A stretch of 64,000 nt of DNA from Pseudomonas sp. (GCF_030684895.1 NZ_JAUXXP010000058.1:62001-126000), one strand, 5' to 3'; counted from the stretch's first letter, positions 16,676-26,105 are shown. Translations and numbers: made by a program. Notes: generated by a model not told the origin, from the letters alone.

Positions 16676-17812
16676 TCACTCGTCGCGGCGTAAATCCGGC
16701 GGGATTGGCATATCCGGCAGCGGGCCTGGGCGCTTGCCTTTGCCCGCCTGGTATTGGCGCAACTGGTAGACGTAAGCCAGCACCTGAGCGATAGCCAGGT
16801 ACAGGCCGGCCGGGATTTCCTGATCCAGCTCGGTGGAATAGAACACCGCTCGTGCCAGAGCCGGCGACTCGAGCACCATGACCTTGTGCTCATTGGCGAT
16901 TTCGCGAATCTTCAATGCGGTGAAATCGCCACCCTTGGCCAGCAGTACCGGCGCGCTACCCTTGGCAGGGTCGTATTTCAAGGCCACGGCAAAGTGCGTC
17001 GGGTTAGTAATGACTACGTCGGCGTCCGGCACCGACTGCATCATGCGCCGCTCAGCCATTTCCCGCTGCAGCTGGCGAATACGTTGTTTGACCTCGGGCT
17101 TGCCCTCGCTGTCCTTGTACTCGTCGCGTACTTCCTGCTTGGTCATCATCAGCTTCTGCTTGCTGCTCCAGAGCTGGAATGGCACGTCTACGGCGGCAAT
17201 CAGAATCAACCCGCAGGACATCCACAGCGCACTCCAGCCCACCACAGTAACCGCATGGAGGATGGCCGACTCAATCGGCTCATGGACAATCGCCAGCAGG
17301 TCGTCCTGCCAGGCCGACAACACGGCAACGCCTACCAGCAGAATCAGAATGAACTTGGCCAGGGCTTTGAGCAGCTCGACCAGCGCCTGCATAGAAAACA
17401 TCCGCTTAAGCCCGGCCAGTGGATTCATTCGACTGGCTTTGGGCGCCATGGCCTCGGCAGAAAACAGCCAACCCCCAAGAGAGATCGGCCCCAGGATGGA
17501 CGCAATCAACAACAGCATAAACAACGGGAACAGCGACTCCAGGGCAGCCTCCCCAGACGCTGCCAACCACAGCCCCATGCTGCGCTCATCCATGATCACA
17601 TCACGCGACAGCGAGAAGTTGCCACGCATGATGTCGAGCATGGCGTTGCCCATACTGCCGCCAAACGCCAGCAAGCCGCCGAAGCCGCCGAGGGTTACGG
17701 CCAGGGTATTAAGCTCTTTGGAACGGGCGATCTGGCCCTTCTCACGGGATTCGCGTAGGCGTTTCTCCGTGGGTTCCTCACTCTTATCGGCACCGCTCTC
17801 GGATTCGGCCAT
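16676..17812 (-). CDS. flhB: FlhB, flagellar export switch protein
   Basis: A 378-residue export-apparatus protein. Residues 1-30 are charged (EEPTEKRLRESREKGQIARS). Four membrane helices lie between about 35 and 215. The cytoplasmic domain contains the self-cleavage site NPTH at residues 270-273, followed by FAVALKYDPAKGSAPVLLAKG. Cleavage changes export from rod/hook to filament substrates when FliK signals. It follows fliR by three bases. The small gene at 2048-2374 duplicates only the part after the cleavage site. Confidence 0.96.
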   Translation of the reverse strand: MAESESGADKSEEPTEKRLRESREKGQIARSKELNTLAVTLGGFGGLLAFGGSMGNAMLDIMRGNFSLSRDVIMDERSMGLWLAASGEAALESLFPLFMLLLIASILGPISLGGWLFSAEAMAPKASRMNPLAGLKRMFSMQALVELLKALAKFILILLVGVAVLSAWQDDLLAIVHEPIESAILHAVTVVGWSALWMSCGLILIAAVDVPFQLWSSKQKLMMTKQEVRDEYKDSEGKPEVKQRIRQLQREMAERRMMQSVPDADVVITNPTHFAVALKYDPAKGSAPVLLAKGGDFTALKIREIANEHKVMVLESPALARAVFYSTELDQEIPAGLYLAIAQVLAYVYQLRQYQAGKGKRPGPLPDMPIPPDLRRDE

Positions 17813-17815
17813 GGC

Positions 17816-18592
17816 TTAACTCGCCCGCGCCATTTCACGCAAGAATTGCAACGCCTCGGTGGCAAACACCTGGTACTGCGCAAGGATATCGGCCATGCCG
17901 ATCCAGACGATTACCATGCCCAGCACCAGGGTCAGGGGAAAACCGATGGAGAAAATATTCAGCTGCGGCGCAGCGCGAGTCATCACCCCGAACGCCAGGT
18001 TGACCACCAGTAGTGCGGTAACTGCCGGCAATACCAGAAGCAATGCGGCACCCAGCACCCAGCTCAGCTTATTGGCAATTTCCCAGTAATTCTCCACCAG
18101 AAAACCGCCGCCAACCGGCAGGGTGAAAAAGCTTTCAGTCAGCACTTCGAACACCACCAGATGGGCATTCATGGCAAGAAACAGCAGGGTGACCAGGATC
18201 ATAAACACCTGACCGATCACCGGCACCGAAATACCGTTGGCCGGATCGACCATGGAGGCGAAGCCCAAGCCCATCTGCATGGCGACGATCTGCCCGGCAA
18301 TCGCGAAAATCTGGAAGAACAGCTGCAGAATAAAGCCCAGCATCATGCCAATAAGAATTTCCTGAGCGATCCAGATAAATGCCTGCACGCTGATCGCATC
18401 AACCACCGGCATCGGCGGCAGCGTTGGCATGATCGCCAGGCAGATGGCCAGGGCCAGATACAGGCGCACCCGCGCCGACACCAGCTGCGTGCCAATGATC
18501 GGCATAAACATCAGCAGCGCGGCAATGCGAAACAGCGGCAGCAGAAAACTGCCCACCCAGGCGCCGATCTGTTCGTTGCTTAGCTCGAGCAT
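17816..18592 (-). CDS. fliR: FliR, flagellar export gate protein
   Basis: A 258-residue inner-membrane protein of the FliPQR gate, with about six hydrophobic segments (for example FLLPLFRIAALLMFMPIIG, WIAQEILIGMMLGFILQLFF and LLVLPAVTALLVVNLAFGVM). Motifs such as GLGFASMVDPANG are typical of FliR/SpaR proteins. It starts one base after the fliQ stop and ends three bases before flhB. Confidence 0.95.
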   Translation of the reverse strand: MLELSNEQIGAWVGSFLLPLFRIAALLMFMPIIGTQLVSARVRLYLALAICLAIMPTLPPMPVVDAISVQAFIWIAQEILIGMMLGFILQLFFQIFAIAGQIVAMQMGLGFASMVDPANGISVPVIGQVFMILVTLLFLAMNAHLVVFEVLTESFFTLPVGGGFLVENYWEIANKLSWVLGAALLLVLPAVTALLVVNLAFGVMTRAAPQLNIFSIGFPLTLVLGMVIVWIGMADILAQYQVFATEALQFLREMARAS

Positions 18593-18593
18593 G

Positions 18594-18863
18594 TCAGCCG
18601 ATCAGCATCGGAATATTCATGATCAGGTTCTCGGTGTACTCCATCAACTGACGCACCAGCCAGGGACCGGCAAAAATCAGCACCAGAAGAATTACCAGTA
18701 ACCTGGGCAGAAAGCTCAAGGTCTGCTCGTTGATCTGCGTCGCGGCCTGGAACATCGCCACCAACAACCCAACTATCAGGCTCGGCACCACCAGAATCGC
18801 CACGATGCTGGCGGTCAGCCACAGGGCACCACGCACAATATCCACCGCCACTTCAGGGGTCAT
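18594..18863 (-). CDS. fliQ: FliQ, flagellar export gate protein
   Basis: An 89-residue protein with two membrane helices (LWLTASIVAILVVPSLIVGL and LPRLLVILLVLIFAGPWLV) separated by AMFQAATQINEQTLSF, the FliQ/SpaQ signature. The ATG at 18863 (MTPEVAVDIVRG) gives the standard length; the in-frame extension to 18914 runs into fliP and is not conserved. Several copies of FliQ wrap the FliP-FliR pore. Confidence 0.95.
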   Translation of the reverse strand: MTPEVAVDIVRGALWLTASIVAILVVPSLIVGLLVAMFQAATQINEQTLSFLPRLLVILLVLIFAGPWLVRQLMEYTENLIMNIPMLIG

Positions 18864-18865
18864 GG

Positions 18866-19651
18866 CTAGGTGCCTCCGAAGCTGGCGGCCAGGGTGCCCA
18901 TAATCAGCGCCCAACCATCAATCAAGACAAACAGCATGATCTTGAACGGCAGGGAAATAATCAGCGGCGAGAGCATCATCATCCCCATCGCCATCAGAAT
19001 ACTGGCGACCACCATGTCGATGATCAGGAACGGGATAAAGATCATAAAGCCGATCTGGAAGGCGGTTTTCAGCTCGGAGGTGACAAACGCCGGCACCAGA
19101 ATGGTCAGCGGCGCATCTTCCGGGGTGGCGATGTCGGTGCGCTTGGACAGGCGCACAAACAGCTCCAGATCACTTTCGCGGGTCTGCGACAGCATAAAAT
19201 TCTTGATCGGCCCTTCGGCCTTAACGATGGCGTTCTGCGCCGTCATCTGCTCATTCAGGTAGGGCTGCAGCGCCTCGCGGTTAATCTGATCGAACACCGG
19301 TGCCATGATAAACATGGTCAGAAACAGCGCCAGGCCGACCAGAATCTGGTTCGACGGCGTCTGCTGCAAGCCCAGGGCCTGACGCAGAATCGAGAAGACG
19401 ATGATGATCCGGGTAAAGCTGGTCATCAGCATGACAAACGCTGGAATAAAGCTCAGCGCCGTCATGATCAGCAAGATCTGCAGGCTGACCGAATATTCCT
19501 GCTGCCCGGCCGTGTCGGTACTCAGGGTGATTGCCGGAATCGACAGCGGGTTACTGCCCGATTGAATCAAGGTGCTGGCAGTCGGCGCATCTGCGGCGAA
19601 CGCCAGTGAAGCACCCAGACTAAAAACCAACACCAGCAACAAACGCAGCAT
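18866..19651 (-). CDS. fliP: FliP, flagellar export gate protein
   Basis: A 261-residue protein with a cleavable signal peptide ([16 protein letters not shown]) and four membrane helices. FliP signatures include [38 protein letters not shown] and [19 protein letters not shown]. Its ATG overlaps the fliO stop (ATGA). It forms the core of the export pore with FliQ and FliR. Confidence 0.96.
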   Translation of the reverse strand: MLRLLLVLVFSLGASLAFAADAPTASTLIQSGSNPLSIPAITLSTDTAGQQEYSVSLQILLIMTALSFIPAFVMLMTSFTRIIIVFSILRQALGLQQTPSNQILVGLALFLTMFIMAPVFDQINREALQPYLNEQMTAQNAIVKAEGPIKNFMLSQTRESDLELFVRLSKRTDIATPEDAPLTILVPAFVTSELKTAFQIGFMIFIPFLIIDMVVASILMAMGMMMLSPLIISLPFKIMLFVLIDGWALIMGTLAASFGGT

Positions 19652-20082
19652 CAGGACTTGTCCTTCTGATCCTTGCCCAACAGCTCCATCAGGCGCTGGG
19701 CAAACTCGGTCGAGGCCGGCTCGGCATCCGGAAAATGCACCGGTTCTTTCAGCACATGCAGCGAAGTGATGGTGCCAGGCGTCAGCCCCAGTAACACCTG
19801 CTCGTTGCCCACCTGCACCAGCACCAGGCGATCACGCGGCCCCAAGGCCTGGGTTGCCAGCACTTTGATGACCTGACCACCACGCGGCACGATCTGCTGC
19901 ACCCGGCGCATCAACCAGGCCAGCAGAAAGATCAGGCCTATCACCAACAATAGGCCCAACAATAGCTGCACAAGCTGCCCGCCCATACCCGTTCCGGCAA
20001 GGGGGGCGGCCGTTTGCGCTGCCGGCTCGGCAGCCAGTGCAGCAAAGGGTAGAGCCAGGCTCAGCAGAAGGGTTCTATGCAT
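19651..20082 (-). CDS. fliO: FliO, flagellar export pore assembly protein
   Basis: A 143-residue protein with a signal-like N-terminus ([19 protein letters not shown]), one membrane helix ([19 protein letters not shown]) and a small cytoplasmic domain ([35 protein letters not shown]). FliO helps assemble the FliP ring. It starts two bases after the fliN stop. Confidence 0.93.
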   Translation of the reverse strand: MHRTLLLSLALPFAALAAEPAAQTAAPLAGTGMGGQLVQLLLGLLLVIGLIFLLAWLMRRVQQIVPRGGQVIKVLATQALGPRDRLVLVQVGNEQVLLGLTPGTITSLHVLKEPVHFPDAEPASTEFAQRLMELLGKDQKDKS

Positions 20083-20084
20083 GG

Positions 20085-20555
20085 TTAGCGCAGCTTCTTG
20101 ATGCGTTCGCTTGGGCTGATCACGTCAGTCAGGCGGATGCCGAACTTCTCGTTCACCACCACCACTTCGCCGTGGGCAATCAGGGTGCCGTTGACCAGCA
20201 CATCCAGCGGCTCGCCTGCCAGGCGATCCAGCTCGATCACCGAGCCCTGGTTGAGCTGCAGCAGGTTGCGGATGGTGATATCGGTATTGCCGACTTCCAT
20301 GGAGATCGACACCGGAATATCCAGAATCACATCCAGATTCGGCCCGTCCAGGTTCACCGGCAGATTGATCTTTGGCGCACTGTCGAACTCTTCCATCGGT
20401 GCACGCGGCGCCGCCGGCACCGGGTCACTGGCGGCGAGCATGGCGTCGATATCGTCCTGCCCGGCATCGCCGGCTTCGGACAATGCAGCTGCCCACTCAT
20501 CGGCAAGTGCCTGTTCCTCGGGGGAGCTGGCTTCGTTTTCGTTTTCGTCTGCCAT
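20085..20555 (-). CDS. fliN: FliN, flagellar motor switch protein
   Basis: A 156-residue C-ring protein. The acidic variable N-terminus (about 1-70) is followed by the SpoA domain (LDVILDIPVSISMEVGNTDI, LLQLNQGSVIELDRLAGEPL, VNGTLIAHGEVVVVNEKFGI). It binds FliM and CheY-phosphate. The gene follows fliM by 32 bases. Confidence 0.96.
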   Translation of the reverse strand: MADENENEASSPEEQALADEWAAALSEAGDAGQDDIDAMLAASDPVPAAPRAPMEEFDSAPKINLPVNLDGPNLDVILDIPVSISMEVGNTDITIRNLLQLNQGSVIELDRLAGEPLDVLVNGTLIAHGEVVVVNEKFGIRLTDVISPSERIKKLR

Positions 20556-20587
20556 CGTTTTTCCTCGGCTCGCGTTGAATTGGGGGA

Positions 20588-21559
20588 TTAGCGGTTACGC
20601 TCAATAGGGCCGAGCACCTGCAAAGCCAGTTTGCCTTTGTGCGCCCCCATCTTGACCTTGAATGAGGGCACGCCGTTGGCGCAGAGCACCACGCTTTCCG
20701 GCAGTTCAACCGGTATCACATCACCGGGTTGCATATGCAAAATGTCGCGCAGCTTGAGCTGGCGACGGGCAACAGTCGCACCCAGAGGCACGCTGACGCC
20801 GAGAATGTCTTCACGCAGCGCCTTGATCCAGCGTTCGTCCTGGTCGTCGACATCGGACTGGAAGCCCGCGTCGAGCATTTCGCGGATCGGCTCGATCATC
20901 GAATAAGGCATGGTGATATGCAGGTCGCCGCCACCGCCGTCCAGTTCGATATGGAAGGTGGAGACCACGATCACTTCACTGGGGCTGACGATGTTGGCCA
21001 ACGCCGGGTTCACTTCCGAGTTGACGTACTCGAAGTTGATATCCATTACCGCGTGCCAGGCTTCCTTGAGGTCGATAAAGGCCTGATCCAGCACCATGCG
21101 CACCACGCGCAGCTCAGTAGGGGTGAACTCGCGCCCCTCGATCTTGGCGTGGCGACCGTCGCCACCAAAGAAGTTGTCCACCAGCTTGAACACCAGCTTG
21201 GCGTCGAGAATAAACAGGCCGGTGCCACGCAGCGGCTTCATCTTCACCAGGTTGAGGCTGGTCGGCACATACAGCGAGTGCACGTACTCGCCGAACTTCA
21301 TCACCTGCACACCACCCACCGCCACATCGGCGGAGCGGCGCAGCAGGTTGAACATGCTGATGCGGGTGTAGCGGGCGAAACGCTCGTTGATCATCTCAAG
21401 CGTTGGCATGCGCCCACGGACAATCCGGTCCTGGCTGGTCAGGTCATATTGCTTGACGCTTCCCGGTTCGGCCTCGTCCTCGGTTTCAACCAAGCCGTCA
21501 TCGACACCATGCAGCAGGGCATCGATTTCATCCTGGGAAAGCAGGTCTTGCACAGCCAT
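20588..21559 (-). CDS. fliM: FliM, flagellar motor switch protein
   Basis: A 323-residue C-ring protein. The CheY-binding N-terminal peptide (DLLSQDEIDALLHGVDD) is followed by the middle domain (MPTLEMINERFARYTRISMF, GTGLFILDAKLVFKLVDNFF) and a C-terminal SpoA domain (KLRDILHMQPGDVIPVELPE). It is the target of CheY-phosphate and controls rotation switching. It is the second gene after the RpoN promoter ahead of fliL. Confidence 0.97.
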   Translation of the reverse strand: MAVQDLLSQDEIDALLHGVDDGLVETEDEAEPGSVKQYDLTSQDRIVRGRMPTLEMINERFARYTRISMFNLLRRSADVAVGGVQVMKFGEYVHSLYVPTSLNLVKMKPLRGTGLFILDAKLVFKLVDNFFGGDGRHAKIEGREFTPTELRVVRMVLDQAFIDLKEAWHAVMDINFEYVNSEVNPALANIVSPSEVIVVSTFHIELDGGGGDLHITMPYSMIEPIREMLDAGFQSDVDDQDERWIKALREDILGVSVPLGATVARRQLKLRDILHMQPGDVIPVELPESVVLCANGVPSFKVKMGAHKGKLALQVLGPIERNR

Positions 21560-21572
21560 ATACGGCTCCTGA

Positions 21573-22100
21573 TTACTGCAACACGAGGTTGGTGAACAAC
21601 ACTTGCTCGACCGTGACCTTGCCGGTCTCTTTCTCGGCCAGCTCCTGCACGCTGGCGGTCGCCTGCTGGCGCAGCATTTCCTTGCCCACTGGGGTAATCA
21701 GGGATGCAAAGTCCTGACCGGAAAACAGCATCACCAGGCGGTTACGCAGCACCGGCATATGCACCTTGAGCGCATCCAGGGCCGCCTGATCACGGGTCAT
21801 CAGGGCCACACTGACCTGCATATAGCGGGCGCGACCCTGATGGGTGAAATTCACCACGAAGGCCGGCGACAACTCTTCATAGATCGCCGCCTGCTTGACT
21901 GGCACCGCAGGCTCGGCGCTGGCTTGTGCCTTGGCCTCATCAGCGCCGGCATCCTTCTTATTCAGAAAGAACAAGGTGCCCCCCACGGAAAGGCCCACAG
22001 CCAGCAGCACAGCAATAACGATGATAATGATCAGCTTCATTTTGCCGGCTGGTTTCGCCTCGGCATTTGCCGCTGCGGGTGCCGCTTCTTTCTTAGCCAT
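21573..22100 (-). CDS. fliL: FliL, flagellar basal body-associated protein
   Basis: A 175-residue single-pass membrane protein. A Lys/Ala N-terminus is followed by a membrane helix (LIIIIVIAVLLAVGLSVGGT) and a periplasmic domain (YEELSPAFVVNFTHQGRARY, VSVALMTRDQAALDALKVHM). FliL surrounds stators and supports torque. It is the first gene of fliLMNOPQR-flhB, with an RpoN site 51 bases upstream. Confidence 0.94.
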   Translation of the reverse strand: MAKKEAAPAAANAEAKPAGKMKLIIIIVIAVLLAVGLSVGGTLFFLNKKDAGADEAKAQASAEPAVPVKQAAIYEELSPAFVVNFTHQGRARYMQVSVALMTRDQAALDALKVHMPVLRNRLVMLFSGQDFASLITPVGKEMLRQQATASVQELAEKETGKVTVEQVLFTNLVLQ

Positions 22101-22150
22101 GCCAATAATCCGTCGTTATTCGGAGTTCTATCCGTTTTCAAAGGGTTAAG

Positions 22151-22166
22151 AGCAAGTGTTATGCCA
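22151..22166 (-). promoter_or_regulatory. RpoN (-24/-12) promoter of the fliL operon
   Basis: Read on the minus strand: TGGCAT, five bases, TTGCT. This is a close match to TGGCACG-N4-TTGCA with the required GG and GC ten bases apart. It sits 51 bases upstream of fliL, on the near side of the fliK terminator. FleQ-dependent RpoN control of fliLMNOPQR is known in Pseudomonas. Confidence 0.75.
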
Positions 22167-22256
22167 GTCTGTTAACAAACCTGCTCAGTACGGGTGGCCC
22201 AGCACCTGCGGGTGATGTGGCCAAGGCATCAGATAAACCCACGCCCCAAACAAAAT

Positions 22257-22287
22257 CGCCCGACTCCCACACAATGGGAGCCGGGCG
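22257..22287 (-). terminator. Rho-independent terminator after fliK
   Basis: A 13-base stem (22257-22269 with 22275-22287, one mismatch) with a five-base loop lies about 48 bases past the fliK stop. On the minus strand it is followed by ATTTTGTTTG, a modest U-rich run. It separates fliK from the fliL operon. Confidence 0.7.
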
Positions 22288-22334
22288 AAATGCAGTTTAG
22301 ATCAGTGGGGCATGCAACTACAGCAGCAAGCACT

Positions 22335-23588
22335 CTATGCGTAGTAATCAACCAAACCGCGAGCACTCACAGACGTCGTGCGCGCCGATTCAGCAGCGCT
22401 CGAATGCAATTCCTCATCCGCGCCGAGCAACTCACTGGAGGCGCCACCGCGACCTTTGCCACCATCGCCCTCCTGCCCTTGCCAGCCGCGGCTGAGCGAC
22501 TGATCGGAGACGTTCACGTCCAGTTGGTTCATGCCCTGCTGGGCGAACAGCTCACGCAAGCGGTGCATCTGCGAGTCCAGCGCCTCACGCACCCCGGCAT
22601 GCGGGCTGGCGAAGGTGACCTGGCTCTGCTCCTGGTTGACGCTGATGCGTACTTCCAAACGGCCCAACTCGGCAGGATCGAGCTGAATCTCGGCGGACTT
22701 GAGGTTCTGGCTGGACATCACCATCACCCGATCCACCACCGCTTCACTCCAACCGCCCTGCTGCATGGGCACCGGCTGCCCGACCACAACCGGTGCGCGG
22801 GCGGACAGCGGGGTCTGTTGAGCAATCGCCTGAGTCAGCGCATTGAGCTTGCTGACAAAGTTCTCCGGCGTGTTGTTCGCCGTACCTTCCTTCAGCGCTT
22901 CAAGGCCTTTGCCAGTGAGGGCTTCAAGCTTTAATTCCGGCAGTTCCAGGGCATCGTCTTCTACTGGCACCTCGTCCTGCACAACCTGACTGGCCAGCAA
23001 GCTCTGGCTGACGCTTTGCGCCTGCGCTGAGGGAGTCGCTGCCTGGTCAGCCTGCAGCTTTTCCTTCGCACCTATTTGCAACGCCATACGAACGGCCGGT
23101 AACTGGTTGAGCGCATCCAGCTCTGGATCGAAACTGGCTTCAGTCATGCTCGCCGGGCCAGAACTGCTCAGGTTGCCAGTAGTGACCAGTAGTGGCGCAG
23201 GCTCGGTGTCCGGCGCCAACGCTGCAGTCTCTTGCGCTGGCAACTCGCCAGTGATGCCGAGCAACAACAGCGGATCAAGCACCGCACCATCGCTTGCCGG
23301 ATCAGTCGGCAAAGACTTGCCGCTATCGGCAACCTCGGCCTGTCCAACGGCAGCTTGCGCCTGCGGATCTTGCGGCTCTTCTTTGTCGACTTTGCTCTCA
23401 CGGGCGGGTTTAGCGGGCGCATCGCTGCGTTCTGCCGCCTTGGCCTGACGCTCTTTGGCATACACCTGAGAGAAGCTGGAAGCCTCATTCTTATTGGGCT
23501 GCGCGGGTTTTTCCGGCGGTTTTGATGCAGCAGCCCTGGGCTTTACTTCAGGTGCCGACTTGAGCAGCAGATCGGGGGCAACGGACAT
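22335..23588 (-). CDS. fliK: FliK, flagellar hook-length control protein
   Basis: A 417-residue secreted ruler. The N-terminal part is Ala/Gln/Ser-rich and unstructured (residues 1 to about 260). The conserved FliK C-terminal domain (about 290-385) includes WSEAVVDRVMVMSSQNLKSA, IQLDPAELGRLEVRISVNQE and VTFASPHAGVREALDSQMHR, then a Gly-rich tail. It ends hook growth and triggers the FlhB switch. It has its own RpoN site and terminator, so it is a separate unit between hptB and fliL. Confidence 0.93.
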   Translation of the reverse strand: MSVAPDLLLKSAPEVKPRAAASKPPEKPAQPNKNEASSFSQVYAKERQAKAAERSDAPAKPARESKVDKEEPQDPQAQAAVGQAEVADSGKSLPTDPASDGAVLDPLLLLGITGELPAQETAALAPDTEPAPLLVTTGNLSSSGPASMTEASFDPELDALNQLPAVRMALQIGAKEKLQADQAATPSAQAQSVSQSLLASQVVQDEVPVEDDALELPELKLEALTGKGLEALKEGTANNTPENFVSKLNALTQAIAQQTPLSARAPVVVGQPVPMQQGGWSEAVVDRVMVMSSQNLKSAEIQLDPAELGRLEVRISVNQEQSQVTFASPHAGVREALDSQMHRLRELFAQQGMNQLDVNVSDQSLSRGWQGQEGDGGKGRGGASSELLGADEELHSSAAESARTTSVSARGLVDYYA

Positions 23589-23626
23589 GGATACTCTCCG
23601 TTCGGGGTTGGTCGTGCGGAGAGTCT

Positions 23627-23642
23627 TGCAAGGCGCGGGCCA
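23627..23642 (-). promoter_or_regulatory. RpoN (-24/-12) promoter of fliK
   Basis: On the minus strand: TGGCCC, five bases, TTGCA. The spacing is exact and the -12 block matches the consensus. It ends 39 bases upstream of the fliK ATG, leaving room for a short leader that includes GGAG ahead of the start. Confidence 0.68.
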
Positions 23643-23707
23643 ACTTGTTAGCAGGCAGGTTCAGCGGGGGTGAAATGCAGCAATACCGGGAGACAAGCGC
23701 AGCAAGA

Positions 23708-24061
23708 CTAATGCCGATAACGCTGACGCTCGGATTTGAGAAGAATGCGCACGATGGCAAACTCACGCTCAATCTGCTCGACCAGCTCGGGGGCCTGCTC
23801 CAGCTGTTCTCGCCGTCCGGCCTCCTCCAGCTGCTTGCACAACCCAGCCAGCATCAGCGCGCCCATATTGCTGCAGCTGCCTTTAAAGCTGTGTGCAGCC
23901 AGGCGCAGGCTCTGTGCATCGACCGCCCGCTCAGCCTGACGCAACACCAACAGGCGCTCTTCGGAGTCGATCAGGAAGGTATCCAGCAGCACCGGGTATT
24001 CATCTTCCATGACGTCCTGCAAAGCCGCCAGTACTGCGCTATCAAGGTGAATATCGGACAA
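23708..24061 (-). CDS. hptB: HptB, histidine phosphotransfer protein
   Basis: A 117-residue Hpt-domain protein. The phosphorylated His57 lies in AAHSFKGSCSNMG, the standard HxxKG-type motif. The start is TTG 24061, preceded by GGGGAG with seven-base spacing. In P. aeruginosa, HptB receives phosphate from hybrid kinases and passes it to HsbR, controlling swarming and biofilm formation. It is 29 bases downstream of hsbR. Confidence 0.9.
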   Translation of the reverse strand: MSDIHLDSAVLAALQDVMEDEYPVLLDTFLIDSEERLLVLRQAERAVDAQSLRLAAHSFKGSCSNMGALMLAGLCKQLEEAGRREQLEQAPELVEQIEREFAIVRILLKSERQRYRH

Positions 24062-24090
24062 CTGCTCGCTCCCCTAGCGTTATGCTGGGA

Positions 24091-25785
24091 TTATGCCCCA
24101 GGCAACCAGGAAAACTCCACGCGCACCCCCGGTTCGCCGTCGCCCCAACTGCAACGTTCACTCAATTGCCTGACCAGCGCCAGCCCGCGACCGCTCAAGC
24201 TATGGGCATCGCGGGGTTCTGCCGGTAAATGCTGGGCATCGAAGCCCGAGCCGCTGTCTTCGACCCGGACGATCAAGCGCCCGCCCGTGCCTTCTGGCAA
24301 TAGTTGCAGGTGAAAACGCACAAAGCCGTCAGTCAATGCCGCCAGGCGCACACTGCGCTGACGATAGTACTCGGCAAACCCCTCGGCATTTGCCTTGAGC
24401 GCCGAATCCAGGCCCAGCACCCCGTGCTCCAGAGCATTCGAATACAACTCGGCCAACACACTAAACAAGGCACCGCCCTGGGGCCGCAAGCCCTGCACCT
24501 CCAGCAGCAGCTGCAAGAGGAACGGCAAGGGATTGAAGTGACGCAGGGTTTCCCCGCGAAACTCGAAGCTGGCCGACCAATCCAGCGAATGGCTCTGGCC
24601 ATTGTCGGCAAAGGCCAGCGGCGGCCGGCTCAGCTCGGCGTGATCGACCAGGCTGACCTCAAGCAGACTGACATCATCTTGCTGCTCGCCACTGAAATGA
24701 GTCAGCGCCCGCTGGATTTCAGAGAACAGCGCCGTAGGCTGCCGATTAGCCGCGAACACTTCGAGCAAGCGCCCTTCACCGAACAACTCACCCTGTTTGT
24801 TACAGGCCTCCAGCACGCCATCGGAGAGCAGGAAAACCCGATCCCCCAACGCCAGCGGGTACACCTCGTATTTGTCGTTGAATGTACTCGGTTCCAGCAC
24901 CCCCAACGGCAAATGCCGCGACACCAACGGCACGCGCTCACCACTGCCGCGCAGCAGATAGCCATCCGGCAGGCCGCCGTTCCACACCTCGACCACTTGG
25001 CGTTGGAAGCTGATGTTCAGCACGGTCGCGCAGCAGAACACCCCAACAGGGAGAATGCGCTTGAGCTTGGCGTTGATCTCACGCAGCACTTCGGCCAGGG
25101 AATAGCCCTTGGCGGTCATGCCATAGAACACCTCAGCCAGCGGCATCGCACCAATCGCCGCGGGCAAGCCGTGGCCGGTGAAGTCCCCAAGCAGCACATG
25201 CATGCCGCCGGACGGCTTGAACGCGGCCAGCAGCAGGTCGCCGTTAAACACCGCGTAAGGTGATTGCAGGTAACGGATATTCGGTGCGTCCAGGCAACCA
25301 GAGTGAGTCACCTTATCAAACACTGCCTTGGCCACCCGCTGCTCGGTGAGCAGGTGTTCGTTGTGCATGGCAATCAGGTCGCGCTGCTGCAGAACGGTGT
25401 CCTGCAGACGACGCAGGCGATCCATGGCCTTGATCTTGGCTTCGAGAATCACCCGGTTATAGGGTTTGGCGAGAAAATCGTCACCGCCGGCCTCCAGGCA
25501 GCGCACCAAGGCTTCGCCTTCGGTCAGCGAGGTCAGAAAGATGATTGGCACCAGCTCTTCACCGGCCGCCTGCTTGATCCGACGTGCGGCTTCAAAGCCG
25601 TCCATGATCGGCATCAAAGCATCCATCAGCACCAGCTGCGGACGCTCCTGCTCGAACAGGGCGACCGCCTCCAGGCCATTGCTGGCGGTCAGCACCCGGT
25701 GCCCCTGACGACTGACGATGGTCGACAGCAGCATGCGATCAGCCGCGTTGTCCTCGGCGATCAGAATGGACAGACGCTCTGGCAT
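24091..25785 (-). CDS. hsbR: HsbR, response regulator with PP2C phosphatase and anti-sigma-like kinase domains
   Basis: A 564-residue three-domain protein. The receiver (residues 5-120) has phospho-acceptor Asp55 (LVLMDALMPIMDG). A SpoIIE-type PP2C phosphatase follows (about 180-390; VLLGDFTGHGLPAAIGAMPL, VFLLSDGVLEACN). The C-terminal HATPase is of the anti-sigma kinase type (about 430-560; LAELYSNALEHGVLG, VEDSGSGFD, SGRGLALVRQL). The known system has HptB phosphorylate HsbR, which then acts on HsbA. All three genes are adjacent here, between fliJ and fliK. Confidence 0.92.
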   Translation of the reverse strand: MPERLSILIAEDNAADRMLLSTIVSRQGHRVLTASNGLEAVALFEQERPQLVLMDALMPIMDGFEAARRIKQAAGEELVPIIFLTSLTEGEALVRCLEAGGDDFLAKPYNRVILEAKIKAMDRLRRLQDTVLQQRDLIAMHNEHLLTEQRVAKAVFDKVTHSGCLDAPNIRYLQSPYAVFNGDLLLAAFKPSGGMHVLLGDFTGHGLPAAIGAMPLAEVFYGMTAKGYSLAEVLREINAKLKRILPVGVFCCATVLNISFQRQVVEVWNGGLPDGYLLRGSGERVPLVSRHLPLGVLEPSTFNDKYEVYPLALGDRVFLLSDGVLEACNKQGELFGEGRLLEVFAANRQPTALFSEIQRALTHFSGEQQDDVSLLEVSLVDHAELSRPPLAFADNGQSHSLDWSASFEFRGETLRHFNPLPFLLQLLLEVQGLRPQGGALFSVLAELYSNALEHGVLGLDSALKANAEGFAEYYRQRSVRLAALTDGFVRFHLQLLPEGTGGRLIVRVEDSGSGFDAQHLPAEPRDAHSLSGRGLALVRQLSERCSWGDGEPGVRVEFSWLPGA

Positions 25786-25799
25786 GGCACGCGCCTCGA

Positions 25800-26105
25800 T
25801 CAGGCGATCTTGAACAGCTGCTCGAAATTCGAGATGGCGAGGATCTTGCGCACATCCGGATTGCAGTTGAGCAGACGGATCTGCGCACTGTCGCCGCCGG
25901 CGTGATCACGCAACAGCAACAGCATGCCCAGCGCCGAGCTGTCCAGGTAGGTGGTGTCCTTGAGGTCTACGACGTAGCGCTGCGGGGTGCTGTTGACGCG
26001 CTCGTAGGCATTGCGAAATTCCTGATGCGCACCGAAATCGAAGCGTCCCTGAATCAGAATGGTCAGCTCTTGCCCATCGGATGAGGGCAGCGAGGTGATG
26101 GCCAT
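25800..26105 (-). CDS. hsbA: HsbA, STAS-domain anti-sigma factor antagonist
   Basis: A 101-residue STAS protein. The phosphorylatable serine lies in TTYLDSSALGMLL (Ser56), the residue modified in P. aeruginosa HsbA. Its known partners are HsbR, which phosphorylates or dephosphorylates it, FlgM (linking it to FliA activity) and the diguanylate cyclase HsbD. It is the first gene of hsbA-hsbR-hptB. The 157-base gap upstream to fliJ shows no confident promoter. Confidence 0.92.
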   Translation of the reverse strand: MAITSLPSSDGQELTILIQGRFDFGAHQEFRNAYERVNSTPQRYVVDLKDTTYLDSSALGMLLLLRDHAGGDSAQIRLLNCNPDVRKILAISNFEQLFKIA

